A stretch of DNA of 52,286 nucleotides from Aquificaceae bacterium. GTDB lineage: Bacteria > Aquificota > Aquificia > Aquificales > Aquificaceae. Numbering within the stretch: the stretch's first letter is position 1; each line of letters opens with the position of its first letter. The notes below the pieces were generated by a model. That model was not told the DNA's origin and made no database searches. It worked only from the letters and a program-made list of their open reading frames with translations. Where the stretch lies: the NCBI GenBank assembly GCA_025056375.1, contig JANWWH010000003.1, forward strand, positions 1-52,286, written 5' to 3'. Both the position numbers and the translations under genes were made by a program. Below, piece by piece: positions 8,360-17,218 of the stretch.

Positions 8360-9814
8360 ATGTTCAGGGCGATTGAAATCTGCACGGACTTAACCGAAAG
8401 GAAAAAGGCGGTCATAAGAGACGTTTTGACTTCCTACAGAAAAACCGCAAAGAAAGTCGCAAGCTACCAGTGGAAGCTATTTTTCCAGACGGGTGCTTTC
8501 AACAGAAAGGCTAATATAAAGCACCTTCAATCAGACCTATCAGAAAGATACAAATACACCGTTCAGTATCACGCCGTAGTGCCAGTCTTGGAAAGCTTTA
8601 TTTCTAACGTGCAAAACAGGTTCAAAGAGATAGTTCTCAACTCTTCCTTACCAGAGAAGAGGAAGAGAGTGCTTTTGTATCTAAACTCAAGAAGAGAATG
8701 GCTTTGGATAAGAAGTGAGAAAGCTTTGTGGATTAATGGCAACACAAAGCATGAGTATGAGATAACGCCAGAAGAAAGATTACTTGCTAAGAAAATATTC
8801 AAGCACATTTTAAAAAGGTGGAAAAAGCCAAATTTTAAAAAGGTAAGCCTTCTACTTGATAGCAAGTGTGGGCTTTTGGAAAGCCCAAAGAAAGCCAAAC
8901 ACTTTGACTACTGGATAAGGCTCTCTACGAAAGAAAAAGGAAAGCCTATCTATCTGCCAGTCAAACTTCACGAATACTTCCACTCAAAAGACGGAGAACT
9001 GAGTGGACTAATTCAGATATCTGAAGACGGCAGGATAAGACTTGTGAAGGAAGTAGCCGTTAAAATACTGGAACTCTCAGGAGAATTAGCCCTTGACTTT
9101 GGAATGGAGTGTCTTTTTGCCACAGACAGGGGCGACCTACTTGGAAGAGAGTTTTACTCAAAGGTCAAAGAGTATGCCCAGAAGATTGACAAACTTGGAA
9201 GAAATCTACAAAGACAGAAGATAAAGCCTTTACAAAGCAAGAGATATCAAAGGCTAAATCACAGGCTAAGCGAATACGTAAAGTCAGAAGTGAGGAGAAT
9301 TTTAAACAGGGTTGTGGCACTCTACAGACCTGCAAGGCTTGTGGTGGAAGACCTCAGATACTTTGTCAAGAGAGTGATAAATGGCTTTCCTAAGGCGGTA
9401 AAGAGAGTGCTTATAAGATTTGGGCTTGGCGAGATAAAGAGAAATCTACAAGAACTCCAAGAAGAGTATGGTATAGAAGTCCTATACGTCAATCCTGCCT
9501 ATAGTTCTCAGGCTTGTAGTAATTGTGGCTACTTGGATAAAGAAAATAGAAAGAGTAGAAACGAGTTTGAGTGTAAGTGTTGTGGTAGAAAACTTCACGC
9601 TGATGTGAATGCGTCAAGAAACCTGCTTGACCGTGTCAGGTGGGGGATGCGTTTATACGGCGTGAAAGAGGCCCTTGCCATTCAGGTTGAGAAGTTTTTA
9701 GAAAACTTGAGTAGTGAGCGGTATAAGTGCCTTTGGGGTAAGGCACGAGGCTTACTGGCAGGAATGCCTGCCACAGTCTCTGAACCCGAGACATGGAACA
9801 AATGTCCATGTTGA
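8360..9814 (+). CDS. tnpB: TnpB RNA-guided nuclease of an IS200/IS605- or IS607-type element
   Basis: This is a 484-residue TnpB, larger than the usual 370-430. Its split RuvC site has D246 in ALDFG, E330 in LVVEDL and D415 in HADVNASRN. The inserted zinc ribbon uses C386, C389, C405 and C408 (CSNC...CKCC). All catalytic and zinc residues are present and the frame is intact, so the protein may be active. The N-terminal region is rich in basic and aromatic residues, as expected for recognition of RNA and the transposon-adjacent motif. No tnpA or serine recombinase gene is adjacent, so the element cannot move by itself. It sits between thiL and a kamA-family gene. The last coding bases fold into hairpins that probably belong to the guide-RNA scaffold. 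Confidence 0.92.
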   Translation: MFRAIEICTDLTERKKAVIRDVLTSYRKTAKKVASYQWKLFFQTGAFNRKANIKHLQSDLSERYKYTVQYHAVVPVLESFISNVQNRFKEIVLNSSLPEKRKRVLLYLNSRREWLWIRSEKALWINGNTKHEYEITPEERLLAKKIFKHILKRWKKPNFKKVSLLLDSKCGLLESPKKAKHFDYWIRLSTKEKGKPIYLPVKLHEYFHSKDGELSGLIQISEDGRIRLVKEVAVKILELSGELALDFGMECLFATDRGDLLGREFYSKVKEYAQKIDKLGRNLQRQKIKPLQSKRYQRLNHRLSEYVKSEVRRILNRVVALYRPARLVVEDLRYFVKRVINGFPKAVKRVLIRFGLGEIKRNLQELQEEYGIEVLYVNPAYSSQACSNCGYLDKENRKSRNEFECKCCGRKLHADVNASRNLLDRVRWGMRLYGVKEALAIQVEKFLENLSSERYKCLWGKARGLLAGMPATVSEPETWNKCPC

Positions 9815-9859
9815 AGGATACTCTGAGAACACACCACACGAAAAACCCTTTAGTTTTTC
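9727..9859 (+). ncRNA. Probable omega RNA / right-end structured region of the tnpB element
   Basis: Four hairpins follow each other. Three are inside the end of the tnpB reading frame: 9727-9746 (stem GTGCCTT/AAGGCAC), 9756-9773 (TGGCAGG/CCTGCCA) and 9791-9811 (ACATGGA/TCCATGT). One lies after the stop: 9840-9859 (GAAAAAC/GTTTTTC). Each has a 7-bp perfect stem. The GGGT in the first loop could pair with ACCC at 9784-9787 as a pseudoknot. Omega RNAs of TnpB systems are known to be read from this position, overlapping the 3' end of tnpB and ending at the element border. The exact ends and the guide are not determined. Confidence 0.5.
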
Positions 9860-9886
9860 AAAAATTCTCACCCGGGTTGTGATAGC

Positions 9887-10990
9887 ATGAGAGGTATTTT
9901 TAAAGATGTGCCTCCGGAGCTCTGGCGCAGCTACCGGTGGCAAGTGCAGAACAGAATAAGAACAAAGGAAGAGCTCAAAAGATACATAAGGCTTACGCCA
10001 GAGGAAGAGGAGGGCATAGACAGGACCGATGGGCTTTACCCCATGGCTATAACACCCTATTACCTTTCTCTGATGAACCCGGAGGACCCGCAAGACCCCA
10101 TCCGCCTTCAGGCAGTGCCAAGGGTTGAGGAAGTGGACCAGAACCTGCAAGCCCTTGGAGAACCAGACCCTTTCAGAGAGGAGGGTAATATCCCAGGGCT
10201 TACCCACCGCTACCCAGACAGGGTTCTTTTTACTCTCACCACCTTCTGCGCAGTTTACTGCAGGCACTGTATGAGGAAAAGGATATTTCAGGAAGGAGAA
10301 AGGGCGAGGACAAAGGAAGAAATCGACAGGTTTGTGGAATATCTGAAAGCTCACCTGGAGGTCAAAGAAGTGCTCCTCTCTGGGGGTGAGCCTCTTTCGG
10401 TTAGTGAGGAGAAGCTTCAGTATGTGCTCTCAAGGATAAGGGAGGTCCCACATGTGGAGATAATAAGGATAGGGACAAGGCTTCCTGTGCTTGCACCCCA
10501 GAGGTTTTTTGACGCGGAGCTACTTAGGCTTTTAGAAAGGTATTCACCTATATGGTTAAATACCCACTTCAACCATCCTAAGGAGATAACAGAAGAATCT
10601 GCGGAGGCGGTGGAAAATCTCCTCAAACATGGCGTGCCCGTAAACAACCAAACGGTGCTTTTAAAGGGTGTAAACGACCACCCTCAGGTGATGCTCAGAC
10701 TTATGAGAGAGCTCCTCAGGATAAAGGTCCGGCCCGTCTATCTCTTCCACTGCGACCCCGTAAAGGGTGCTATGCACTTCAGGACAGGACTGGAGAAGGG
10801 TCTCGAAATTATGGAATACCTGAGGGGGAGGATATCGGGCATGGGTATACCTACCTACGCAGTAGACCTGCCTGGGGGCAGGGGTAAGGTGCCTGTGATG
10901 CCTAACTACCTGTTCAAAAAGGAAGACCATACCTACACCTTCAGAAGCCCCTTCGGACCCCTTGTAGAATATCACATACCTGATGCCTAA
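9887..10990 (+). CDS. KamA-family radical SAM aminomutase
   Basis: This 367-residue member of the lysine 2,3-aminomutase family has the 4Fe-4S/SAM cysteines C121, C125 and C128 in CAVYCRHC, the SAM-contacting SGGEPL at 165-170, and the PLP lysine K334 in PGGRGKVP. The N-terminus (WRWQ-like segment, then IRTKEELKRYI) matches the family. It is about 50 residues shorter than clostridial KamA and lacks the C-terminal zinc cysteines, which puts it nearer the shorter KamA/YodO/EpmB-type members. The substrate may be lysine, free or on a protein such as EF-P, or glutamate. No acetyltransferase (AblB) or EpmA-like ligase is adjacent. It overlaps the following YihY gene by 8 bases. No SD is seen before its ATG. 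Confidence 0.85.
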   Translation: MRGIFKDVPPELWRSYRWQVQNRIRTKEELKRYIRLTPEEEEGIDRTDGLYPMAITPYYLSLMNPEDPQDPIRLQAVPRVEEVDQNLQALGEPDPFREEGNIPGLTHRYPDRVLFTLTTFCAVYCRHCMRKRIFQEGERARTKEEIDRFVEYLKAHLEVKEVLLSGGEPLSVSEEKLQYVLSRIREVPHVEIIRIGTRLPVLAPQRFFDAELLRLLERYSPIWLNTHFNHPKEITEESAEAVENLLKHGVPVNNQTVLLKGVNDHPQVMLRLMRELLRIKVRPVYLFHCDPVKGAMHFRTGLEKGLEIMEYLRGRISGMGIPTYAVDLPGGRGKVPVMPNYLFKKEDHTYTFRSPFGPLVEYHIPDA

Positions 10991-11744
10991 ACATCTGAAG
11001 TTCCTTTTTCTTTCCCTTCTGGACGCCTTCAAAGAAAATGTCGGATATCATAGTGCCTCTCTTACTTACCAATTCCTTGCCTTTATAGGCTCTGTGTTTA
11101 TGTTTCTTGGCTTTGCCTCTCTCTATCTGCCCTTCCTTGAACCTGAGAGGGTTTACGAACATCTGAGGAACGCCATACCTCTCTACGCAGACCTGATAAT
11201 AGCCAAACTCCTACCTCTTTACGAGAAAAAAACCTTTGGCTCCTCCCTCTCCTTAGCCCTTTCTTACTACTTTTCTATATCCTTTGCCAAGTCTTTAAAT
11301 ACCGCCTTTGGTTATATTTACCGCAGAAAGCCTGTAGAAGGTGAGCTCTTTTTCTGGACCCTTATGCCCCTTCTGCTCTTCCTGTATACTTCGGTGCTAT
11401 CTTTCACAGTTACCCTTTTTACTCTGGGCAGGTCCTTGTTTGGTCTTTCCTACCACGGGCTTACAGAGCTCCTGAACCCCTTTTTGCTTTTCTTAATAGT
11501 GCTCATGGTCTACGCCTCTTACTTCAGGCTAAGAAGGAAGCTCCTTGTAGCCTCCCTTTTTACATCCCTCATGCTTCTCCTTCTGAACAAACTCTTTTCG
11601 CTTTTATTGGCTCAGTTGGTAAGCACAAGCCCCCTTTATGGCATTATGGGCACACCTCTGCTCTTCCTCGTATGGTTGTATTATTCTTTCTTCTGCCTTC
11701 TTCTTGGTGTTTGCTTTCTACGCAGGTTAGACGAGCCTCTCTAA
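10983..11744 (+). CDS. YihY/BrkB (UPF0761) family inner-membrane protein
   Basis: This is a 253-residue protein with about six membrane helices. The N-terminal YHSASLTYQFL segment and the late SPLYGIMGTPLLFLVWLYYSFFCLLLG segment are the two conserved blocks of this family, once misnamed ribonuclease BN. The physiological role in bacteria is not established; transport across the inner membrane has been proposed. It overlaps the KamA-family gene by 8 bases, so the two probably share a transcript. Its end overlaps the convergent gene on the other strand by 18 bases. Confidence 0.83.
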   Translation: MPKHLKFLFLSLLDAFKENVGYHSASLTYQFLAFIGSVFMFLGFASLYLPFLEPERVYEHLRNAIPLYADLIIAKLLPLYEKKTFGSSLSLALSYYFSISFAKSLNTAFGYIYRRKPVEGELFFWTLMPLLLFLYTSVLSFTVTLFTLGRSLFGLSYHGLTELLNPFLLFLIVLMVYASYFRLRRKLLVASLFTSLMLLLLNKLFSLLLAQLVSTSPLYGIMGTPLLFLVWLYYSFFCLLLGVCFLRRLDEPL

Positions 11745-12080
11745 GAGGTTGTTGGCACCGTTTAGCTTCTGGTAGGCACTGGAGAGCACATAGTATATCT
11801 GCTCACCCTCCGCTATGGAGAGGTCGTAGAGGGTGATGCTTAGGTCTTTGAGCACTTGGTAGAGGGTAGTGTATAAGCTCTCTTCCAGCTTTTTCTCCGG
11901 GTTTGGTATCTCTCTGTAGGTCTGTAGGATGTAATCGCACATACCCTTTATACTCTTAGCTATGTTCAGCACCTCCGGGTCCTGCGCGTATATTTGCACT
12001 ACTTCCGCATACCTTTCCTCTATTTCCTGAGCACTGCTCCTAAAAAGCATGTCTTCAAGAAAGAAGAGCTCCTGTCCCAT
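11727..12080 (-). CDS. Uncharacterised all-helical protein
   Basis: I do not recognise this 117-residue protein. It is acidic, predicted almost wholly helical, and has no signal peptide, membrane segment or cysteine-rich motif apart from one C. An AGAGAGG site precedes the ATG, and the frame has the same codon style as its neighbours, so it is probably real. It is the last gene of the minus-strand run uvrA-TIGR00725, separated by 42 bases. Two other helical orphans of similar character lie at 19110-19613 and 32848-33372; no clear sequence match among them is visible by eye. Confidence 0.65.
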   Translation of the reverse strand: MGQELFFLEDMLFRSSAQEIEERYAEVVQIYAQDPEVLNIAKSIKGMCDYILQTYREIPNPEKKLEESLYTTLYQVLKDLSITLYDLSIAEGEQIYYVLSSAYQKLNGANNLLERLV

Positions 12081-12122
12081 GACTTTACCTCTCTTATAAA
12101 TATCGTCTTATGAAGCGCGTTT

Positions 12123-12575
12123 TCAACGGGCTACTTTTTCCAAAAAGTGAAGGATATCTTCCAGATTGCGTGCCTCCTGAAGCCCCTCTACCCTATGGGT
12201 TCTGTATCCTATTATGGGCTTTTCCAGTATGAGGGCGTAGGCTATCTCCGATAGAGTGCCCCAGTTTCCGCCCACTGCAACCACCACGTCTCCACTGGCT
12301 ACAACCAGTGGATTTCTATTCCAGCCCATGCCCGTTCTGACCCTTATGTCCACATAGGGGTTTGCCTCGAGCCCTTCGTAGGAGGGAAGTATGCCCACCG
12401 TAAGACCACCCTCCTCCTTTGCCCCTTTGCAAACTGCTTCCATCACACCACCCCTCCCACCGCATACCACTATCCAGCCCCTCTTTGCTATTTCTTTGCC
12501 CAGTAAGTATGCAACTTTGTATTCCTCAGACTCCGGCGTAGCTTTCGAAGAACCCACTACAGCTACCTGTATCAT
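12123..12575 (-). CDS. TIGR00725-family SLOG/lysine-decarboxylase-like nucleotide-binding protein
   Basis: This is a 150-residue Rossmann-like protein. It has an N-terminal VAVVGSS strand, the phosphate-binding GGRGGVMEAV at residues 39-48, and a second glycine loop GGNWGTLSEIAYAL followed by KPIIGY. These features place it with the TIGR00725 group, related to LOG proteins and molybdenum-cofactor carriers. The PGGxGTxxE motif of true LOG cytokinin enzymes is altered to GGNWGTLSE, so that activity is unlikely. It overlaps uvrA by 4 bases (ATGA) and is therefore translationally coupled to it. The biological role is unknown. Confidence 0.82.
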   Translation of the reverse strand: MIQVAVVGSSKATPESEEYKVAYLLGKEIAKRGWIVVCGGRGGVMEAVCKGAKEEGGLTVGILPSYEGLEANPYVDIRVRTGMGWNRNPLVVASGDVVVAVGGNWGTLSEIAYALILEKPIIGYRTHRVEGLQEARNLEDILHFLEKVAR

Positions 12576-15367
12576 CGCAGAGCCATACCTCCCCTGAGCA
12601 CCCTCCTTAGATACTGCCCCGTATAAGAAAGGGAGTTCTCAGCCAGCTCCTCTGGCGGGCCCACACCTACCACATAACCACCCCTTTCTCCACCCTCTGG
12701 TCCTAAGTCTATGAGCCAGTCCGCACACTTTATCACGTCAAGGTTGTGCTCTATAACTACTACAGTGTTGCCCTTTTCCACAAGTCTCCGAAGTATGTCT
12801 ACGAGCCTTCTCACATCGTCCATATGAAGACCCGTAGTGGGCTCGTCCAGAAGATAGAGGGTTCTTCCTGTTTCCTTTTTGGAGAGCTCTCTTGAGAGTT
12901 TTATTCTCTGGGCTTCGCCCCCTGAGAGGGTTGGGGCTGACTGTCCTAACCTTATGTATCCAAGACCTATATCCAGCAACAGCTTCAACTTCTTCTTTAT
13001 GGGTGGAAGGTTTTCAAAAAACTCGTAGGCTTCTTCCACTGTCATGTCCAGCACGTCCGCAATGCTCTTACCCTTGTAGAGGATGTCCAGGGTTTCTCTG
13101 TTGTATCTCCTACCCTTGCACACATCGCAGGGCACGTAAACAGGTGGTAGAAAGTGCATCTCCACCCTTATCACCCCTTCACCCTGACAGGCTTCGCACC
13201 TACCACCCTTTACATTGAAGGAAAACCTCCCTGGCGTGTAGCCCCTTGCCTTTGCCTCCGGGGTTTGCGCGAATAGGTCTCTTATGAGGTCAAAGACCTT
13301 AGTGTAGGTGGCTGGGTTTGACCTGGGTGTTCTGCCTATGGGTGACTGGTCTATGTTTATGACCCTGTCAAAGTGTTCAAGACCTTCAATCCTTTCAAAA
13401 CCCTCCGCCTCTCCACCACCTCCATAAAATACCGCCCTTGCGTATTCCCAGAGGATGTCGTAGAGAAGGGTGGACTTTCCGCTCCCCGAAACGCCCGTTA
13501 TACACACAAAAAGACCAACAGGTATGTCCACTCTGATGTTTTTGAGGTTGTGCTTCTTTGCCCCTATCACCCTCAACCATCTATCGCCGGGCTTTTTCCT
13601 TTCTCTTGGTTCTTGTATGTAAAGCCTTCCTGAAAGGTAGGCGCCTGTCAGAGAGTTCTCGCTCCTGAGGAGCTCATCCACACTTCCTTCAAAAACCACA
13701 TGACCGCCCCTCTTTCCTGCACCAGGACCCATATCTATTACCCAGTCCGCGCTTAGTATAGTATCGGGGTCGTGCTCCACTACTATGACCGTGTTACCCA
13801 AGTCTCTTAGGTCCTTAAGGGTGTTTATGAGCTTCTCCGTATCCTTGGGGTGTAGTCCTATAGAAGGTTCGTCCAGCACGTAGAGGACGCCAGTGAGCTT
13901 TGAACCTATTTGGGTAGCAAGCCTTATCCTTTGCATCTCACCGCCTGAGAGGGTTGTGGCACTACGGGCAAGGTCAAGATAGTCCAGCCCCACATTGAGT
14001 AGAAAGCTGAGCCTGTCTGATATTTCCTTTATCAACCTCTCAGCTACCAAAAGGTCCTTACCCTGAAGCTTGTAGGGCAGGCGGTCAAAAAACTCCTTTG
14101 CCTCTCTTATGGGCATGCTTGCCACCTGCCATATGTTTTTCCCTTCCACTACCACCGAGAGGGCTTCTGGTCTCAACCTTGCACCACCACATTCGGGACA
14201 GGGCTTTTCTCTTATAAACTCTTCAATTTCCTCCCTCAACCTTTCAGACTCCTCTTCCAGAAACCTCTTCTCCAAGTGCTTTACCACGCCCTCAAAGTTA
14301 CCCCCTTCCATAGAGCCGCCGTAAAGGAGAAAGTTTCTTATTCCACTGGGTAAATCCCTCCAAGGAGTGCGCGGGTCGTAACCCAACCTTCTTAAGATGT
14401 TCATGATAGGATAACGGAGGTAGTCAAAGAAGGAAGAGTGGGTTATCCGCAAGGCATCGACCGCCTGCTCTCTCTCTTCCACGAGAAGTTTTGGGTCTAC
14501 CTCCCACTTAACGCCAAGACCCTTGCAAACAGGGCATGCGCCGAAAGGGGAGTTAAAGGAGAAGAGCCTGGGAGAGAGCTCCGGTATGGAAAAGCCGTGG
14601 TCAGGGCAGGTAAGTCTTTCGCTGAAGAGTTCTTCCTTCTGAGCTTCTATATCTTCTATTTTCAGAAGACCCTTAGAAAGCTCCAGAGCCTTTTCCATGG
14701 CGGTCAGCACCCTTGCCCTCTCCTCCTCTTCGAGAACGAGCCTGTCTACCACCAAATCTATGTGATGCTTTTTATTTTTGTCTAAGGGTGGCACCTCTAA
14801 CACTCTCATGTATTCTCCGTTTACCTTAACCCTTGAAAAACCCATACGGTCAAGCTCCTTGAAAAGCTCCCTGTGTTCACCCTTTTTCCCTCTAACCAGT
14901 GGAGAGAGCACCGCTATGCGTTTACCTCTGTAGTTTTCCCAGACCTTTTCCAATATTTCATGAGCGGATAGACCTTCCAAAAGCCTTCCACACTCGGGGC
15001 AGTGGGGCTTGCCAATGTTTGCCCAAAGCACCCTCATATAGTCGTATATCTCAGTAACCGTTCCTACGGTGGAGCGCGGGTTTTTTGAAGTGGTCTTTTG
15101 GTCTATAGCTATGGCAGGCGAAAGACCCTCTATTATGTCCACATCTGGCTTTTCCATAACACCGAGGAACTGCCTTGCGTAAGAGGAGAGAGACTCTACA
15201 TATCTCCTCTGACCCTCCGCGTATATGGTGTCAAAGGCTAAAGAAGACTTTCCCGAGCCCGAAGGACCTGTTATAACTACAAGCCTATTCTTTGGTATGT
15301 CAAGGTCTATGTTTTTCAGGTTGTGCTGGCGGGCACCCCTTATGACAATCCTGTCTAAATAGCTCAT
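12572..15367 (-). CDS. uvrA: Excinuclease ABC subunit A
   Basis: This 931-residue damage-recognition ATPase belongs to nucleotide excision repair. The first ABC module has Walker [10 protein letters not shown] at residues 34-42; a second GVSGSGKST begins the second module. Both halves carry LSGGE signatures ([11 protein letters not shown] and [11 protein letters not shown]). Zinc-binding CxxC pairs are present in the signature insertion and in the C-terminal module (RCEACQGEG ... CDVCKGRRY). The length is normal. The ATG overlaps the stop of the interrupted methyltransferase gene (ATGA) and has no SD, so it may depend on translational coupling. A minus-strand TATAAT at 15392-15397, about 25 bases upstream, may give uvrA its own promoter. 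Confidence 0.97.
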   Translation of the reverse strand: MSYLDRIVIRGARQHNLKNIDLDIPKNRLVVITGPSGSGKSSLAFDTIYAEGQRRYVESLSSYARQFLGVMEKPDVDIIEGLSPAIAIDQKTTSKNPRSTVGTVTEIYDYMRVLWANIGKPHCPECGRLLEGLSAHEILEKVWENYRGKRIAVLSPLVRGKKGEHRELFKELDRMGFSRVKVNGEYMRVLEVPPLDKNKKHHIDLVVDRLVLEEEERARVLTAMEKALELSKGLLKIEDIEAQKEELFSERLTCPDHGFSIPELSPRLFSFNSPFGACPVCKGLGVKWEVDPKLLVEEREQAVDALRITHSSFFDYLRYPIMNILRRLGYDPRTPWRDLPSGIRNFLLYGGSMEGGNFEGVVKHLEKRFLEEESERLREEIEEFIREKPCPECGGARLRPEALSVVVEGKNIWQVASMPIREAKEFFDRLPYKLQGKDLLVAERLIKEISDRLSFLLNVGLDYLDLARSATTLSGGEMQRIRLATQIGSKLTGVLYVLDEPSIGLHPKDTEKLINTLKDLRDLGNTVIVVEHDPDTILSADWVIDMGPGAGKRGGHVVFEGSVDELLRSENSLTGAYLSGRLYIQEPRERKKPGDRWLRVIGAKKHNLKNIRVDIPVGLFVCITGVSGSGKSTLLYDILWEYARAVFYGGGGEAEGFERIEGLEHFDRVINIDQSPIGRTPRSNPATYTKVFDLIRDLFAQTPEAKARGYTPGRFSFNVKGGRCEACQGEGVIRVEMHFLPPVYVPCDVCKGRRYNRETLDILYKGKSIADVLDMTVEEAYEFFENLPPIKKKLKLLLDIGLGYIRLGQSAPTLSGGEAQRIKLSRELSKKETGRTLYLLDEPTTGLHMDDVRRLVDILRRLVEKGNTVVVIEHNLDVIKCADWLIDLGPEGGERGGYVVGVGPPEELAENSLSYTGQYLRRVLRGGMALR

Positions 15368-16812
15368 AGCAGGCTGTTCTGTTTTGTGGATATTATATCC
15401 TCCCGAGGTGCCTGCTTGTAGGGTGATATTTGATAGGGAACATCCGGCCTTTTACCGCTCAAGAGCTCCTCAAGGGTTATGACCTGCAACTTTGGAAACT
15501 GCCTTCCTGTTATGTTGCAACTGTAAAAGCCTGCCTTGCTTGCCTCTTCTAACATCTGCTTTGTAGGCTATTCGAGGCTTATAAAAATACCCATCTGGAC
15601 CTTTTCTCTTTCCACTACGCTCAGGAGCTCTCTTACGTCCTTTACGGAGACCTTACCGCTCTTTACCTGCACTATGGCTTTTCCCAGTTTGTCCTTGTCT
15701 GCGTAGAAGTATATGATACCGTCTATGCCCTTGTCCGCACCCCTCTTTTTGTCCGCATAGGGTCTGGCTTCTACCAAAGATAAAGCCCACCACTGAAACT
15801 GAAACCTGTCTTGAGAAGCCAGCTCCCTTGCACCAGAAAGGTCCACTGGCTCACCTATAACTTTGTAGTCCTTTCCCGCAGATAGGTCAAAAGTAGTCTT
15901 TAGCCTCCACTTTATAAGGTTTATAGCAAGGTGAGTTATGTCTATGCCTATCCACTTCCTGTTCAGCCTGTGAGCCACCGCTATGGTAGTGCCACAGCCA
16001 CAGAAGGGGTCCAACACCACATCTCCTTCTTTTGAGCTTGCAAGGATTATGCGCTCAAGCAAGGCTTCTGGCTTTTGTGTAGGGTAGCCGAGACGCTCCT
16101 TAGCTTGGGAGTTTATAGGCGGTATGTGCCACCAGTCCTCTGGAATTTTGCCCTCAGGGTGCGGTGAGTAGGATTTTGCGTCCTCTCCGTGTTTCCCCCA
16201 CGCCCACTTACTTTTCCTCTTTGATGGGTCAAGGCGGTAAGGGACCCTCACCGCATCGCTGTAGAACTTGTATTCCTCCCCCTTTGAGTAAAAAAGTATG
16301 ATGTCGTGTTTTTTCGCAAAGTATCTGCTACTCTTACCACCGCCAGTGTAACACCACACGATTTCATTTCTAAAATTCTTATGTCCGAACACCGCATCCA
16401 TGAGCACTTTTAAATAGTGGCTTGCGGTAGGGTCGCAGTGTAGATATATAGTTCCAGTAGGCTTTAAAACTCTCTTGAGCTCCAAAAGCCTTATACACAT
16501 CATCGTCAAGTAAGCCAGCATGTCGTTGCGTTTGAGAAACTCCCTAAATGCCTTCATTATGTCCACCACCTGAGGGGGTGCGGTCTCCACTATTTCCTGA
16601 TAAGCTCTCTCCGTTTCCTCCGTCCAGTGCCAAGTGTCTTCAAAGGCAACTATCTGAGCTTGAGAAGGTTCTCCGGTTGGTTCTTTAAAAAGCACGTTTT
16701 AGTCCGCCTTTGAGTTAAAGGGTGGGTCCAGGTATATAAGGTCCACGGACTCGTCTTTTATGTATTCTCTCAAAACCCTAAGATTGTCTCCGTAATAGAG
16801 CAGGTTTTCCAT
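15364..16812 (-). pseudogene. DNA adenine-type methyltransferase fused to an Mrr-like nuclease domain, with two in-frame stops
   Basis: A single frame of 482 codons runs from ATG 16812 to the TGA at 15364 without any frameshift, but two stop codons interrupt it: TAA at codon 38 (16699-16701) and TAG at codon 415 (15568-15570). Before the first stop is motif IV, YLDPPFNS, and the text reads KAD*NVLFKEP where the family has a tyrosine (one base from TAC). Motif I (DPFCGCGTT) comes late, so the enzyme is beta-class with DPPF, an N6-adenine type. The C-terminal part has GIDGI and IVQVKSG, a PD-(D/E)xK core like Mrr. The second stop reads SLE*PTKQM where E would fit (GAG to TAG). The whole domain structure is kept, so the damage looks recent. 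The last codon overlaps uvrA. Confidence 0.85.
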
Positions 16813-16945
16813 TAAGGATTATTTTAATCCTTGAACATCCTCACACTACGATTGAAGGAGCTTTGGCTACTGCGACTGTCTTATTTGAAGCTCTCTCAAG
16901 AGGGGAATATATCTGCGTGAAGTTTGCCCTTTTAAAGACATGTGA

Positions 16946-16951
16946 TATAAT
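16946..16951 (+). promoter_or_regulatory. acpP: Extended -10 (TGaTATAAT) of acpP-fabF-rnc
   Basis: TGaTATAAT is followed by a leader of about 25-30 bases that contains AGGAGG at 16970-16975, six bases before the acpP ATG. A TTTGCC 17 bases upstream is a weak -35. Unlike many genes here, this one has a normal leader. Confidence 0.65.
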
Positions 16952-16981
16952 AAGCTCACTATCCTGCACAGGAGGTTAAAA

Positions 16982-17218
16982 ATGGACCTGGAACAGAGGA
17001 TAAGGGAGATAATAGCGGACCAGCTTGGTGTTGAAGTAGACAAACTAAACCCAAACGCAAGGTTTGTGGAAGACCTGGGGGCGGATTCTCTTGATGTGGT
17101 GGAGTTGGTGATGGCTTTTGAGGAAGAGTTTGGCATTGAAATACCGGATGAGGATGCGGAGAAGATAAGAACTGTGGGTGACGTGCTTAACTACCTCAGA
17201 GAAAAAGTTAAAGCCTGA
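16982..17218 (+). CDS. acpP: Acyl carrier protein
   Basis: This is a 78-residue acidic four-helix carrier of fatty acid synthesis. The phosphopantetheine attachment serine is S36 in [14 protein letters not shown], the canonical motif. The size is normal. A strong AGGAGG site with 6-base spacing precedes the ATG, in keeping with high expression. The stop codon shares one base with the fabF start (TGATG), giving tight coupling. The order acpP-fabF-rnc is widespread in bacteria. Confidence 0.97.
   Translation: MDLEQRIREIIADQLGVEVDKLNPNARFVEDLGADSLDVVELVMAFEEEFGIEIPDEDAEKIRTVGDVLNYLREKVKA

Noticed and set aside
9815-9840. TPP riboswitch suggested by CTGAGA-like bases after tnpB
   Set aside because: Only the short CTGAGA stretch is present; the other conserved TPP-riboswitch parts are missing and no thiamine gene follows.
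15568-16701. Stop-codon readthrough or a special amino acid (for example pyrrolysine) in the methyltransferase
   Set aside because: The two stops are different (TAA and TAG), homologues would have Tyr and Glu there, and other genes in the window use TAG and TAA as normal stops.
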